DNA from: Gloeobacter morelensis MG652769
GTDB lineage: Bacteria > Cyanobacteriota > Cyanobacteriia > Gloeobacterales > Gloeobacteraceae
NCBI RefSeq assembly: GCF_021018745.1
Contig: NZ_CP063845.1
Coordinates: forward strand, 4,464,001-4,528,000
Reading direction: 5' to 3'
DNA: 64,000 nt
Shown: positions 41,348-53,422 of the stretch, in pieces
How the letters are laid out: the number at the start of each line of letters is the position of its first letter
Numbering within the stretch: position 1 is the first letter of the stretch
Translations under genes and position numbers: made by a program
Notes under the pieces: generated by a model
The model's input: only the letters and a program-made list of their open reading frames with translations
The model's database searches: none
Told to the model about the DNA's origin: nothing

Positions 41348-42754
41348 ATGCACCCAAGAACCGAGCGCGACTCGATGGGCGAGCGCACCCTGGACGCCGG
41401 GGCCTACTACGGCATCCAGACGCTGCGCGCCGTCGAGAATTTCCCGATTAGCGGCATCGGCCCGCTGCCCGACTTTGTGCGCGCCTGCACCCTCATCAAA
41501 CGGGCCGCCGCCCGGGTGAACGCCGATCTCGCATGCATCCCCAAAGATGTGGCCCAGGCAATCATCGGCGCCTCGGACGAGGTGCTGGCGGGCCGGTGGA
41601 GCGAACAGTTCGTCGTCGATATTTTCCAGGCGGGCGCCGGCACCTCCCACCACATGAACATCAACGAGGTGCTCGCCAACCGCGCCCTCGAGATCCTGGG
41701 TCACGCGCGGGGCGACTACAAGCGGGTCAACCCCAACGATCACGTCAACTACGGCCAATCGACCAACGACGTGATCCCCACCGCCATCCGTCTGGGAGCG
41801 CTCTTTGCCAGTGCACCGCTTCTAGAAGCGCTAAGCGCCCTGCAACAAAGTTTCGAGGCCAAGGGCAACGAATTTTTGCCGATCGTCAAATCCGGGCGCA
41901 CCCACCTGCAGGACGCGGTGCCGGTGCGGCTCGGGGACGAATTTCTGGCCTACGCCCAGATCGTAGGCGAGCACCACGGCCGCATCGAGAGAGCCTGCCG
42001 TGAGCTATTGGTACTGGGCCTGGGGGGCAGTGCCGCCGGCACCGGCCTCAACACCCATCCCCAGTATCGGGTGCGGGTGGTGGACGAACTTGCCCGATTG
42101 ACAGGCCTGCCCCTCATCCCCGCTCCCCGACCGATGGCGGCGATGCAGAGCATGGCGCCGTTTGTCGCCGTCTCCGGCAGCCTGCGCAATCTGGCCCAGG
42201 ATCTGGTCAAGATCGCGGGCGATCTGCGCCTGATGGATTCCGGCCCCAAAACGGGCCTGCGCGAGATCGAACTGCCGCCGGTGCAGCCGGGTTCGTCGAT
42301 CATGCCCGGCAAGTACAACCCCGTGCTGTGCGAGATGCTCACGATGGTCGCCTTTCAGGTGATGGGCTACGACCAGGCGATTGCCCTGGCTTCCCAGGCG
42401 GGCCAACTGGAATTGAACGTGATGATGCCGCTCATCGCCTACGACTTGCTCCACAGCTTCACGATCCTCACCAACGCCCTGACGGTTTTTCGAGCGCGCT
42501 GCATCGAGGGTATCCAGGCCCAACCCGAGCGCTGCCTGGCCTACGCCGAGGGCTCGATCGCCCTGGTGACTGCCCTCAACCCCCACATCGGCTATCTCAA
42601 CGCCGCCGCCGTCGCCAAAGCATCCCTGCAGACGGGCCGCTCTTTGCGCGAGATTGTGCTCGAGCGGGGTCTGCTCACCGAGGTGCAACTGGCCGAAATC
42701 CTCGATCTTGAAGCGATGAGCCGGTTGCCGGAAACCCAGCCGAAGGCAGAGTAA
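41348..42754 (+). CDS. aspA: Aspartate ammonia-lyase (aspartase/fumarase superfamily)
   Basis: A 468-residue enzyme that splits aspartate to fumarate and ammonia. RTERDSMGERTLDAGAYYGI and QTLRAVENFPISG match aspartase starts. The signature GSSIMPGKYNPV is the flexible catalytic loop with the catalytic Ser. NPNDHVNYGQSTNDVIPTAI and GRTHLQDAVPV form the rest of the active site. Fumarase class II is close in sequence, but the N-terminal (GIQTLRA) and NINEVLANRALEILG blocks favour aspartase. The ATG at 41348 lies in the conserved position. It is divergent from the dehydrogenase gene. Confidence 0.78.
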   Translation: MHPRTERDSMGERTLDAGAYYGIQTLRAVENFPISGIGPLPDFVRACTLIKRAAARVNADLACIPKDVAQAIIGASDEVLAGRWSEQFVVDIFQAGAGTSHHMNINEVLANRALEILGHARGDYKRVNPNDHVNYGQSTNDVIPTAIRLGALFASAPLLEALSALQQSFEAKGNEFLPIVKSGRTHLQDAVPVRLGDEFLAYAQIVGEHHGRIERACRELLVLGLGGSAAGTGLNTHPQYRVRVVDELARLTGLPLIPAPRPMAAMQSMAPFVAVSGSLRNLAQDLVKIAGDLRLMDSGPKTGLREIELPPVQPGSSIMPGKYNPVLCEMLTMVAFQVMGYDQAIALASQAGQLELNVMMPLIAYDLLHSFTILTNALTVFRARCIEGIQAQPERCLAYAEGSIALVTALNPHIGYLNAAAVAKASLQTGRSLREIVLERGLLTEVQLAEILDLEAMSRLPETQPKAE

Positions 42755-42914
42755 TAGTATCCACCATCGCTTCTGGCTCCAAGGCGTGTTTTGGGAACTT
42801 GCTTTTTTCCACGAACGCAATAGAAAATGGCCGACGTGATCAGCGGATTGTCTGAAAAACAGCCGCCCTCGCCTCGACAAGCACAAACATTCGCATATAC
42901 CAAGAGGAAAATAC

Positions 42915-44918
42915 GTGCTCATCCACCGCGCTCTGACCGCAGCCATTGCTGCAGTAGCTATGGCGTTGTTCTTCTGCAGCAGCGGCAGCGATGCTCGGAT
43001 GAACGACAGGACAGTCAAGATTGACTCTGGCTTTATTCAGGGGAAGCTATCGGGCGAGGTTCTCTCCTTCAAAGGGATTCCGTATGCTGCGCCGCCCATT
43101 GGCGATCTGCGCTGGCGACCGCCGCAGCCTGTTAAATCCTGGAAAGGGGTGCGCAGAGCCACTACCTACGGCAACGACTGCGTCCAGTTCCCACTTCCGG
43201 GCGATGCTGGCGCGAGCGGCTCGACGCGCGGCGAGGACTGCCTGGTGCTCAACGTCTGGCGCCCGGCCACAATCAAACCGGGCAAGAAGCCGCCGGTGAT
43301 GGTCTGGATCCACGGCGGCGGCTTTTTAAACGGCGCGGCGTCGGTGCCTTTTTTTGACGGCAGCCGGTTTGCGCGCGAGGGCATAGTGCTGGTAGGCATC
43401 AACTACCGGCTTGGGCGGCTGGGGTTTTTCGCCCATCCGGCCTTGAGCGCCGAAAACGCCCGGCCGCTTGCCAACTACGCCCTGCTCGACCAGCTTGCCG
43501 CCCTGCGCTGGGTGCAGCGCAATATCGGCGCCTTCGGCGGCGATCCAAACCAGGTGAGCGTTGTCGGCGAATCGGCCGGCGGTATCTCGGTGATCCACCT
43601 GCTCACCTGGCCCGCGGCGCGCGGCCTGTTCCACCGCGCGGCGGTGATGTCGGGCGGCGGCCGCAGCTACATCGTCCAGCACCGCCGGCTCCAGGAGCCG
43701 ACGGGAACGCTACCCTCCGCAGAAGATAGCGGCGTGGCCTTCGGGCAAAGCGTCGGCATCACCGACACCGGCAAGGCGGGGCTCAAGGCGCTGCGCGCCC
43801 TACCGGCCACCAAGATCAACGGCGAAATGAGCATGGCCGCCCTGCTTACCAAGCCAGCGGGCTATGTTGGCGGCCCCGTGGACGAAGGCGACGTCGTGAC
43901 TGCGCAGCCTCAGCAAAACATCCTGCGCGGCAACGTCGTGCGGGTACCGCTGATAGTCGGCACCGTGGGCGACGACCTTCCCGGGGACTATCCGCCGGAC
44001 AGGACACGACCGCTGGATTTTTTCGGGGCCGACGGCGAAGCGGCGCGCCGGCTCTACGACCCGCAAGGCAAGCTGTCGGCGGATAGACTCGCGTCTTTGG
44101 TTGCGGTCGATATGACCATGCACGAGCCTGCGCGCTTCGTGGCCCGGCAGCTGACGGCCGGGGGAGCGCCGGTATGGCTGTATCGCTTCGATTACGTCGC
44201 CGACGCGCTGCGGCCGAAGGTGGCCAGTGCCGCGCACGCCGGGGAGCTGAGCTTTCTGTTCGATCAGATGCGGGCGCGCTACGGCAAGAGCGTGACCGCC
44301 AGAGACCAGGCCGTGGCGAAGACCTTCCACCGCTATTTCGTCAATTTCGTCAAAAGCGGCGATCCGAACGGTCCTGGCCTGCCGGAGTGGCCGAAGTTCG
44401 ATGCTTCCAGATTCGATTTGATGCTCTTTCAAAACGACGGCAAAGCAAAGATGCAACCCGACCCGTGGCGGGAGCGCCTCGCCCTGGTTGAGCGGCAGCA
44501 GGATGCCCGGGCAGGCGCGTCCCTGGAGGCAGCACCCCCAGATCGCTCCCTCGCGGGCACTGCCTGGCAACTGGTCAAGTTTCAAAGCGGCGACGGCACC
44601 ACCTTGATCCCGGAGGACAAAGCCAAATACACCCTCGCCTTCAGCGGCGACGGCCGGGTGGCGGTGCGCCTCGACTGCAACCGCGGCGTCGGAACCTGGC
44701 GGTCCTCGGGTCCGAACCTTCTCCAGTTCGGTCCACTCGCCCTGACGCGGGCGCTCTGCCCGCCACCTTCGATGGGCGAGCGGATCGCCAGAGACTGGCT
44801 GTATATCCGCACGTACCTCCTCAAGGATGGACGGCTGTTCGCATCGCTGATGGCGGACGGGGGCATCTACGAGTTCGAGCCTTTGGCTGCAGCAAGTTCA
44901 AAGTCTTCGAGATCGTAA
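42915..44918 (+). CDS. Type B carboxylesterase fused to a C-terminal META domain, exported
   Basis: A 667-residue exported protein. The signal peptide (GTG start, LIHRALTAAIAAVAMALFF, SSGSDAR) is followed by a carboxylesterase type B domain: GIPYAAPPIGDLRWRPPQP, the GGGF oxyanion motif in MVWIHGGGFLNGA, and nucleophile Ser in VVGESAGGISV. Triad Asp/Glu and His follow toward residue 430. Residues about 545-660 (GTAWQLVKFQSGDGT, VRLDCNRGVGTWRSSG) are a META/HslJ domain, which I do not recall fused to esterases. GAGG precedes the start codon. Substrate is unknown. Confidence 0.85.
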   Translation: MLIHRALTAAIAAVAMALFFCSSGSDARMNDRTVKIDSGFIQGKLSGEVLSFKGIPYAAPPIGDLRWRPPQPVKSWKGVRRATTYGNDCVQFPLPGDAGASGSTRGEDCLVLNVWRPATIKPGKKPPVMVWIHGGGFLNGAASVPFFDGSRFAREGIVLVGINYRLGRLGFFAHPALSAENARPLANYALLDQLAALRWVQRNIGAFGGDPNQVSVVGESAGGISVIHLLTWPAARGLFHRAAVMSGGGRSYIVQHRRLQEPTGTLPSAEDSGVAFGQSVGITDTGKAGLKALRALPATKINGEMSMAALLTKPAGYVGGPVDEGDVVTAQPQQNILRGNVVRVPLIVGTVGDDLPGDYPPDRTRPLDFFGADGEAARRLYDPQGKLSADRLASLVAVDMTMHEPARFVARQLTAGGAPVWLYRFDYVADALRPKVASAAHAGELSFLFDQMRARYGKSVTARDQAVAKTFHRYFVNFVKSGDPNGPGLPEWPKFDASRFDLMLFQNDGKAKMQPDPWRERLALVERQQDARAGASLEAAPPDRSLAGTAWQLVKFQSGDGTTLIPEDKAKYTLAFSGDGRVAVRLDCNRGVGTWRSSGPNLLQFGPLALTRALCPPPSMGERIARDWLYIRTYLLKDGRLFASLMADGGIYEFEPLAAASSKSSRS

Positions 44919-44954
44919 GCGATCACGCCGCTGCAGGACGGCTGGAAGCTTTGG

Positions 44955-45374
44955 CTACGCCTGCAACCTGATGCGCTGCAACGCCTCGGAGGCGGCAACC
45001 GCCTTGTTGATTTCGAGGTTGAGCATGACGACGTGGACGACGGCTCGGGCGCACAGTTCACCTTTGGCGTTTGTGAGGGTCTGATCGAAGATGAGCCGCG
45101 CCAGTTTCAATTCCGCCAACCGGGTCCGCACGGTGACCGTAGCCGGGTCGCGACCCCGGATAAAGGCCCGCAGATAGTCGAGTTCGAGGCGCACCACCGC
45201 TGGGGCAAAAGTGGACTGAAACAAATCAAGCTGGTTGCGCTCTGCCCAGTCCATCCGCCCCACCTCTAAAAATTCAACATAAACGGCGTTGTTGAGGTAA
45301 GCCGCGTAGTCGTAATCATTGGGCCGAATCGGTAGAACAATTTTGCTCTCGGCGTAGGCACTGGCGTCGGACAC
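44955..45374 (-). CDS. Acyl-CoA thioesterase, 4HBT hotdog fold
   Basis: A 139-residue hotdog-fold thioesterase. The early part (VLPIRPNDYDYAAYLNNAVYVEFLE) has the 4HBT catalytic Asp-like pattern D-x-D/x-xxHxNN with NN before YVEFLE. Residues QTLTNAKGELCARA form the central helix and strand. It could hydrolyse acyl-CoAs or aryl-CoAs such as 1,4-dihydroxy-2-naphthoyl-CoA. The GTG start has GGAGGAG before it, a very strong site. It is divergent from the Ntn-hydrolase gene. Confidence 0.78.
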   Translation of the reverse strand: MSDASAYAESKIVLPIRPNDYDYAAYLNNAVYVEFLEVGRMDWAERNQLDLFQSTFAPAVVRLELDYLRAFIRGRDPATVTVRTRLAELKLARLIFDQTLTNAKGELCARAVVHVVMLNLEINKAVAASEALQRIRLQA

Positions 45375-45413
45375 GCGACACTCCTCCAGACGGTATAAAG
45401 CCGGTCGGCAGGT

Positions 45414-45445
45414 CTAATTTTGCACGGTGGGTGCTAATTTTGCAC
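45414..45445. repeat. 12-bp direct repeats immediately before the Ntn-hydrolase gene
   Basis: CTAATTTTGCAC occurs at 45414-45425 and again at 45434-45445, a 20-bp period. The second copy ends 1 bp before the ATG at 45447, where a ribosome site would be expected and is not found. The first copy lies between the promoters of the two divergent genes. Confidence 0.6.
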
Positions 45446-45446
45446 C

Positions 45447-46223
45447 ATGACCATCATCGTGGCCCTTAAAGTATCCTCCGGTGTCGTACTCGCAGCCGAT
45501 TCACGCCTGACTATTCAGGAGAACGGCCAGTTGGTGTTCTTGTCCGACAGCAACCTCAAACTGTTCGGCGTCCAGGGTCACGCCCTCGGCATCCTCACCT
45601 GCGGCAGCAGCTTTCTGGAGGGACGGGCAGTAGCAAGCTGGCTGGAGGACTTTGCTGCGCGGGTAGCCCCGACCCTTGCGGACATGCCGACCGTAATCAC
45701 TGCCCTCACCGAGAACCTACCGCCACCCGACCAGGGCTCGATCACCTATTTGCTCGCCGGATTTGCCCGTCGCAGTGGCAGGCGCCAGGCAACCCTTGGC
45801 GATCCACTCCGGGCGCCGGATACCCCTGCTGCCAGGGGCGCCGACGCCCAGATTTTCAAGGTCAACCACTTCAGTTCCGGCGAGACGCAGCGCTTCGACC
45901 TGAGCAGCTCGGCCATTTTCTGGGATGGCGAGTTCGAGGCGCTCACGCGGCTGGTGCTCGGGTTTGCCCCTGCCTACGCCGGGCTGGTGACCGAGAGCCT
46001 CATCGACGGCCAAGGCCAAGCCCGGGTGCCTTACTATGCCTTCAGCCTGCAGGAAGGCGTCGAGTATGTCGAGTTTCTAGCCACCACCCAAGTGCACTTT
46101 CAGCGCTTCGCAAGCGGTCTCCAGACTTGCGGCGGACCTATCGACATCGCTGTCATTACCCCAGAAAGCGGGTTTCAGTGGGTGCGCCGAAAAGACATCC
46201 CCCCCTACAACTATTTGGGCTAG
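45447..46223 (+). CDS. Ntn-hydrolase fold protein with proteasome beta-like N-terminus
   Basis: A 258-residue protein. The N-terminus after the initiator Met, TIIVALKVSSGVVLAADSR, fits the proteasome beta-subunit start TTTVALKxxDGVVLAADxR. Met removal should expose Thr1 with no propeptide. Asp17 (mature) is present in AADSR, and a Lys lies at mature position 37 (NLKLF) where Lys33 is expected. ALGILTCGSSFLEG resembles the substrate-contact GSG. The C-terminal part (SLQEGVEYVEFLATTQV) is longer than a proteasome subunit. A threonine protease or amidase is plausible. It is not the Anbu type. No proteasome partner lies nearby. Confidence 0.65.
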   Translation: MTIIVALKVSSGVVLAADSRLTIQENGQLVFLSDSNLKLFGVQGHALGILTCGSSFLEGRAVASWLEDFAARVAPTLADMPTVITALTENLPPPDQGSITYLLAGFARRSGRRQATLGDPLRAPDTPAARGADAQIFKVNHFSSGETQRFDLSSSAIFWDGEFEALTRLVLGFAPAYAGLVTESLIDGQGQARVPYYAFSLQEGVEYVEFLATTQVHFQRFASGLQTCGGPIDIAVITPESGFQWVRRKDIPPYNYLG

Positions 46224-46278
46224 CATTTCGGTAATTCTTCCGGTTCTGACCAGCGGAAGGGCGACAAAGGGGCGCAGT

Positions 46279-47157
46279 ATGTTCTTGGTCACAGGAGCCA
46301 CGGGCGATCTCGGTCGGCGAATTGTCCGGTCTTTGCGCGGGCGCGGCCAACCGGTCAGGGCCTTCGTGCGCCTGGAAGCCCGCTACGCCGACCTCGAACA
46401 GATGGGTGCCGAAATTTTCATCGGCGATCTGCGCCGCCGCGATCTGATCGAGCGGGCCGTCCGCGGCGCGCGCTACGTCATCAGCGCCCACGGCACCCGC
46501 CCCGGCCAGAGCGTCGCCGAGGTCGAATACCAGGCCAACATCGACCTCATCGAAGCAGCCCAGGTACAAGGAGTCGAACGCTTCGTCTACATTTCGGTCC
46601 TCGGGGCCGATCGCCACTACGACGACGCCCCTGTCTTTAAGGCCAAGCGCGAAGTCGAGAAATACTTGACCCGCACCCAGATCCCGTACACCGTTTTGCG
46701 ACCGGCGGGTTTTGCCTCCAACTTGCTCACACTGGCGCGCAATTTTGAGCGAACCGGATTCTATTTTTTGATTGGTCGGCGCGAAAACCGCACATCGCTG
46801 GTCAGTACCGACGATCTAAGCGAGATCGCCATCCAGGCAGCAAGCCTGCCGGAAGCCCGCAATCGCACTTTCGCCATCGGCGGCCCCGAATCGCTGCGCC
46901 GCGACGAGATCCCCAAAATCTTCGAAAAGCTCTTCAACCGCGCCGGTCAGATTCTGCAACTTCCTATCGAAGCCTTCGATGCAGCCCGCACGTTGATCGG
47001 CCTGGTCAATCCGGTCATCAGCCGAGATCTCGGCACATTGCGGGTGTTACTGGCCAACGAGTACACCTGCGATCCCCACGAAGTCCAGCAGGTTTTCCAG
47101 ATCGAACTTGAGTCTTTACACCACTTTTTGCGCCGCAACCTGCTGTACTCCGCCTAA
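46279..47157 (+). CDS. Atypical short-chain dehydrogenase (NmrA-like)
   Basis: A 292-residue NAD(P)-binding Rossmann protein. MFLVTGATGDLGRRIVRSLR has the nucleotide-binding TGxxGxxG. IFIGDLRRRDLIERAVRGAR and ISAHGTRP follow, and PVFKAKREVEKYL replaces the catalytic YxxxK of classical SDRs. It belongs to the NmrA/Ycf39-like group, which in cyanobacteria includes a PSII-assembly factor. Whether this one is Ycf39 cannot be decided from the sequence alone. The alkyltransferase-like gene begins directly after its stop codon. Confidence 0.8.
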   Translation: MFLVTGATGDLGRRIVRSLRGRGQPVRAFVRLEARYADLEQMGAEIFIGDLRRRDLIERAVRGARYVISAHGTRPGQSVAEVEYQANIDLIEAAQVQGVERFVYISVLGADRHYDDAPVFKAKREVEKYLTRTQIPYTVLRPAGFASNLLTLARNFERTGFYFLIGRRENRTSLVSTDDLSEIAIQAASLPEARNRTFAIGGPESLRRDEIPKIFEKLFNRAGQILQLPIEAFDAARTLIGLVNPVISRDLGTLRVLLANEYTCDPHEVQQVFQIELESLHHFLRRNLLYSA

Positions 47158-47544
47158 ATGGCCAACTCACCCGTCTACGAACGCATCTACGCCGTAGTTC
47201 GCCGTATCCCCGTAGGCAAAGTGGCCACCTACGGCCAGGTGGCGCTTTTGGCAGGCTTGCCCGGTCGGGCCAGGCAGGTGGGTTATGCCCTGTTTCGGGT
47301 CGCCCCGCACGCAGATATCCCCTGGCAGCGCGTGATCAATGCAAAAGGCGCAATTTCCGCATCTCCCCACCGCCTCGGTAACGACGATTACCAGCAGGTC
47401 TTGCTGAAGGCGGAGGGGGTTACTTTTGATCGCTCCGGGCGGATTGATCTGGAGAAGTTTGGCTGGCAGCCGGGTGCTTGCGCTCAGCCACCCGCAGAAT
47501 TTGAGCAGCCAGCATCGCCGCCCCAAAACCGTTGTCAATGTTGA
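47158..47544 (+). CDS. Alkyltransferase-like protein (ATL), O6-alkylguanine recognition
   Basis: The 128-residue protein has the MGMT DNA-binding fold (YERIYAVVRRIPVGKVATYG, then QVALLAGLPGRARQVGYALF). The methyl-accepting Cys of the PCHRV motif is replaced: IPWQRVINAKGAIS has Trp there. That makes it an ATL, which flips O6-alkylguanine and recruits nucleotide excision repair and does not remove the alkyl group. The Arg finger (ARQVGYAL) is kept. Its ATG follows the SDR stop codon directly. Its last 125 bases overlap the 3' end of larB on the other strand. Confidence 0.88.
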   Translation: MANSPVYERIYAVVRRIPVGKVATYGQVALLAGLPGRARQVGYALFRVAPHADIPWQRVINAKGAISASPHRLGNDDYQQVLLKAEGVTFDRSGRIDLEKFGWQPGACAQPPAEFEQPASPPQNRCQC

Positions 47545-48238
47545 CCACCCCGATACCGGGAGCACAACTATTGAGCATCGCCAACAAAGCTGCCAGCCCC
47601 CCGAAGTGGGCACCGTAACCAACGCTGGTTGGAACAGCAATCACCGGAACTCGCGCCAGTCCGCCGACCACGCTGGCAAGCGCCCCTTCCATCCCCGCGA
47701 CCACAACAAGCACATCCGCCTGCTCTAGAGCCGGCAGGTTGCTCAGCAGCCGGTGAATACCCGCCACCCCTACATCCCAAAGCCGCAGCACTTCAGCGCC
47801 GCACAGCTCGGCTGTCACCGCCGCCTCATCCGCCACGGGTAAATCGGCAGTACCGGCACTCACTACCCCCACGCACCCGGCTATCCGATTGGGCGTCAAC
47901 CGAGGGTTGAATAGCGCACAAATGCGCGCTTGGGAGTAGTACCGGGCCTCGGGCAGACGCTCGCGCACCTGCTCAAAAGTCGCCGGGTCGATCCGCGTCG
48001 CCATCGCCACCGAGTTGTATTCCGACAGACGCACAAGGATAGCGGCAATTTGCTCACAAGTCTTGCCCGGTCCCCAGACCACCTCTGGAAAACCCGTGCG
48101 CAGGGCACGGTGGTGGTCGAGCTTTGCAAAATCGAGGGACTCTAGTTGAAATGTACGCAGTTTCCCTAAAGCCTCAGTCACTTGCAGATTTCCGTCTGCC
48201 ACGCTTTGCAATAGTTGTTTGAGCAGTTCGGCGTTCAT
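47420..48238 (-). CDS. larB: Nickel-pincer cofactor biosynthesis protein LarB
   Basis: LarB carboxylates and hydrolyses nicotinic acid adenine dinucleotide, the first step of the nickel-pincer nucleotide cofactor of lactate racemase. The 272-residue PurE-like enzyme shows the family segments: LDHHRALRTGFPEVVWGPGKT, GVVSAGTADLPVADEAAVTA, YDVGVAGIHR-like WDVGVAGIHRLL, VAGMEGALASVVGG and VPTSVGYGAHFGGLAALLAM. It ends with a poorly conserved tail. LarC and LarE are not adjacent. The ATG at 48236-48238 starts 17 bp after the rRNA operon's terminator. The last 125 bases overlap the ATL gene in a convergent arrangement. Confidence 0.92.
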   Translation of the reverse strand: MNAELLKQLLQSVADGNLQVTEALGKLRTFQLESLDFAKLDHHRALRTGFPEVVWGPGKTCEQIAAILVRLSEYNSVAMATRIDPATFEQVRERLPEARYYSQARICALFNPRLTPNRIAGCVGVVSAGTADLPVADEAAVTAELCGAEVLRLWDVGVAGIHRLLSNLPALEQADVLVVVAGMEGALASVVGGLARVPVIAVPTSVGYGAHFGGLAALLAMLNSCAPGIGVVNIDNGFGAAMLAAQILRVAERKHPAASQTSPDQSARSDQK

Positions 48239-48254
48239 AATTTCAACCCAAAGC

Positions 48255-48284
48255 AGAAGCCCCAGTCCAGAGACTGGGGCTTCT
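48255..48284. terminator. Terminator at the end of the rRNA operon
   Basis: AGAAGCCCCAGTC (48255-48267) and GACTGGGGCTTCT (48272-48284) form a 13-bp perfect stem with a 4-base loop, 12 bp after the 5S 3' end and 17 bp before larB. A T-run is on the plus side (TTTTATT), so it works well for plus-strand transcripts and is a strong stem in the rRNA direction. Confidence 0.75.
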
Positions 48285-48295
48285 TTTATTATTTC

Positions 48296-48410
48296 CCTGG
48301 CACCGGGCTATTTTCCCAGGAAGCTGCCCTCCAAGTATCTTCGCTGCTGCAGCGTTTAACGTCCGAGTTCGGGATGGATCGGCGTGGTTCCACTGCGCCT
48401 AAGCACCAGG
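48296..48410 (-). rRNA. rrf: 5S ribosomal RNA
   Basis: The minus strand starts CCTGGTGCTTAGGCGCAG and ends GTGCCAGG; the termini pair in helix I. The central block ATCCCGAACTCGGACGTTAAAC is the conserved loop with the CCGAACTCGG core. About 115 nt. It is the last gene of the rRNA operon, 77 bp after 23S. Confidence 0.9.
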
Positions 48411-48439
48411 AAAACTTAACAGCGTTGCACCAAAGCAAC

Positions 48440-48460
48440 ACCTTGAAAACTGCACAGTGA
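48440..48460 (-). ncRNA. 23S precursor processing stem, 3' arm
   Basis: ACCTTGAAAACTGCA (48440-48454), with AGTGACGTA after one mismatch, is complementary to TACGTCACTATGCAGTTTTC (51330-51349) before 23S. In the transcript these flank the 23S rRNA and should form the RNase III-type stem. Confidence 0.7.
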
Positions 48461-48487
48461 CGTAGGCCAACAAATAGCACCAACAGG

Positions 48488-51271
<2,784 letters not shown>

Positions 51272-51329
51272 TACACTTGGCCAATTACATCACATTCGTA
51301 ATCGACCCATTGGTGGTCTACTTGTTGTT

Positions 51330-51354
51330 ACGTCACTATGCAGTTTTCAAGGTG
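51330..51354 (-). ncRNA. 23S precursor processing stem, 5' arm
   Basis: TACGTCACTATGCAGTTTTC (plus-strand reading from 51330) is the complement of the 48440-48460 region, with one mismatch. It lies 59 bp before the 23S 5' end and completes the processing stem. Confidence 0.7.
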
Positions 51355-51424
51355 CTGTTTTCTTTCAGGGTCTTACCATAGCACGCGGCTATCTTAAGAC
51401 ACCAGATTTAGACATTGGCTCGGG

Positions 51425-51500
51425 TGGTGGAGGCAAGCGGGTTCGAACCGCTGACCTCCTGCGTGCAAAGCAGGCGCTCTACCAGCTGAGCTATGCCCCC
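51425..51500 (-). tRNA. trnA: tRNA-Ala(TGC) in the rRNA spacer
   Basis: The minus strand reads GGGGGCATAGCTCAGCTGG at the 5' end. The anticodon TGC is in the CTTTGCACG loop, TTCGAAC in the T loop, and the acceptor ends TGCCTCC-A. The 3' CCA appears to be encoded (51425-51427). It lies between 16S and 23S, as is standard in bacteria. Confidence 0.97.
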
Positions 51501-51512
51501 AGAAATTGGATG

Positions 51513-51586
<74 letters not shown>

Positions 51587-51626
51587 AAAATCCGCAGCCA
51601 AACGGCTGCTAAAACCCGAACCAGTG

Positions 51627-51642
51627 AATAGTTTGAAAGCCA
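51627..51642 (-). ncRNA. 16S precursor processing stem, 3' arm
   Basis: GAATAGTTTGAAAGCC on the plus strand (51627-51642) is the exact reverse complement of 53302-53317. In the minus-strand transcript these are the 3' and 5' flanks of 16S and pair in a 16-bp stem, extended inward by GU pairs and CTCGT/ACGAG. Confidence 0.75.
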
Positions 51643-51724
51643 CAAACTCGTCGACCTAGGATACCGGACAACCTCGACCACACACACATCCGTAGTGTGG
51701 TTCAGGAGGTGCCGGGGGTCTCCC

Positions 51725-53212
<1,488 letters not shown>

Positions 53213-53229
53213 GGTTTGTTTGAGTTGGC

Positions 53230-53248
53230 TCCGGAGCATTGCTCCGGA
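53230..53248 (-). ncRNA. Hairpin 18 bp before 16S
   Basis: TCCGGAGCA and TGCTCCGGA are complementary with a 1-base gap, forming a strong hairpin in the leader, 18 bp upstream of the 16S 5' end. It may be part of the maturation leader structure. Confidence 0.4.
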
Positions 53249-53301
53249 AAAATGGTCCGTTCCGAAGAACTGACCGAGTTGTTCTACGAGCTTGCTTGCT
53301 T

Positions 53302-53317
53302 GGCTTTCAAACTATTC
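53302..53317 (-). ncRNA. 16S precursor processing stem, 5' arm
   Basis: Partner of 51627-51642. It lies 90 bp before the 16S start in the operon leader. Confidence 0.75.
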
Positions 53318-53373
53318 AGCTTTCAAGGTTCGGCGTCTTGCGGCTCGCTTGGGAGCGCGTTTCGACAATCACG

Positions 53374-53403
53374 ACTATACCCAGGTTTATCCCGGGACGT
53401 CAA
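53374..53403 (-). promoter_or_regulatory. rRNA operon promoter
   Basis: TTGACG (53398-53403 as read on the minus strand) and TATAGT (53374-53379) are 18 bp apart, 162 bp before the 16S gene. It lies 20 bp downstream of the thrC stop, so the operon has its own promoter and is not read through from thrC. Confidence 0.75.
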
Positions 53404-53422
53404 CCCTTCTGGCAAAGTTTTT

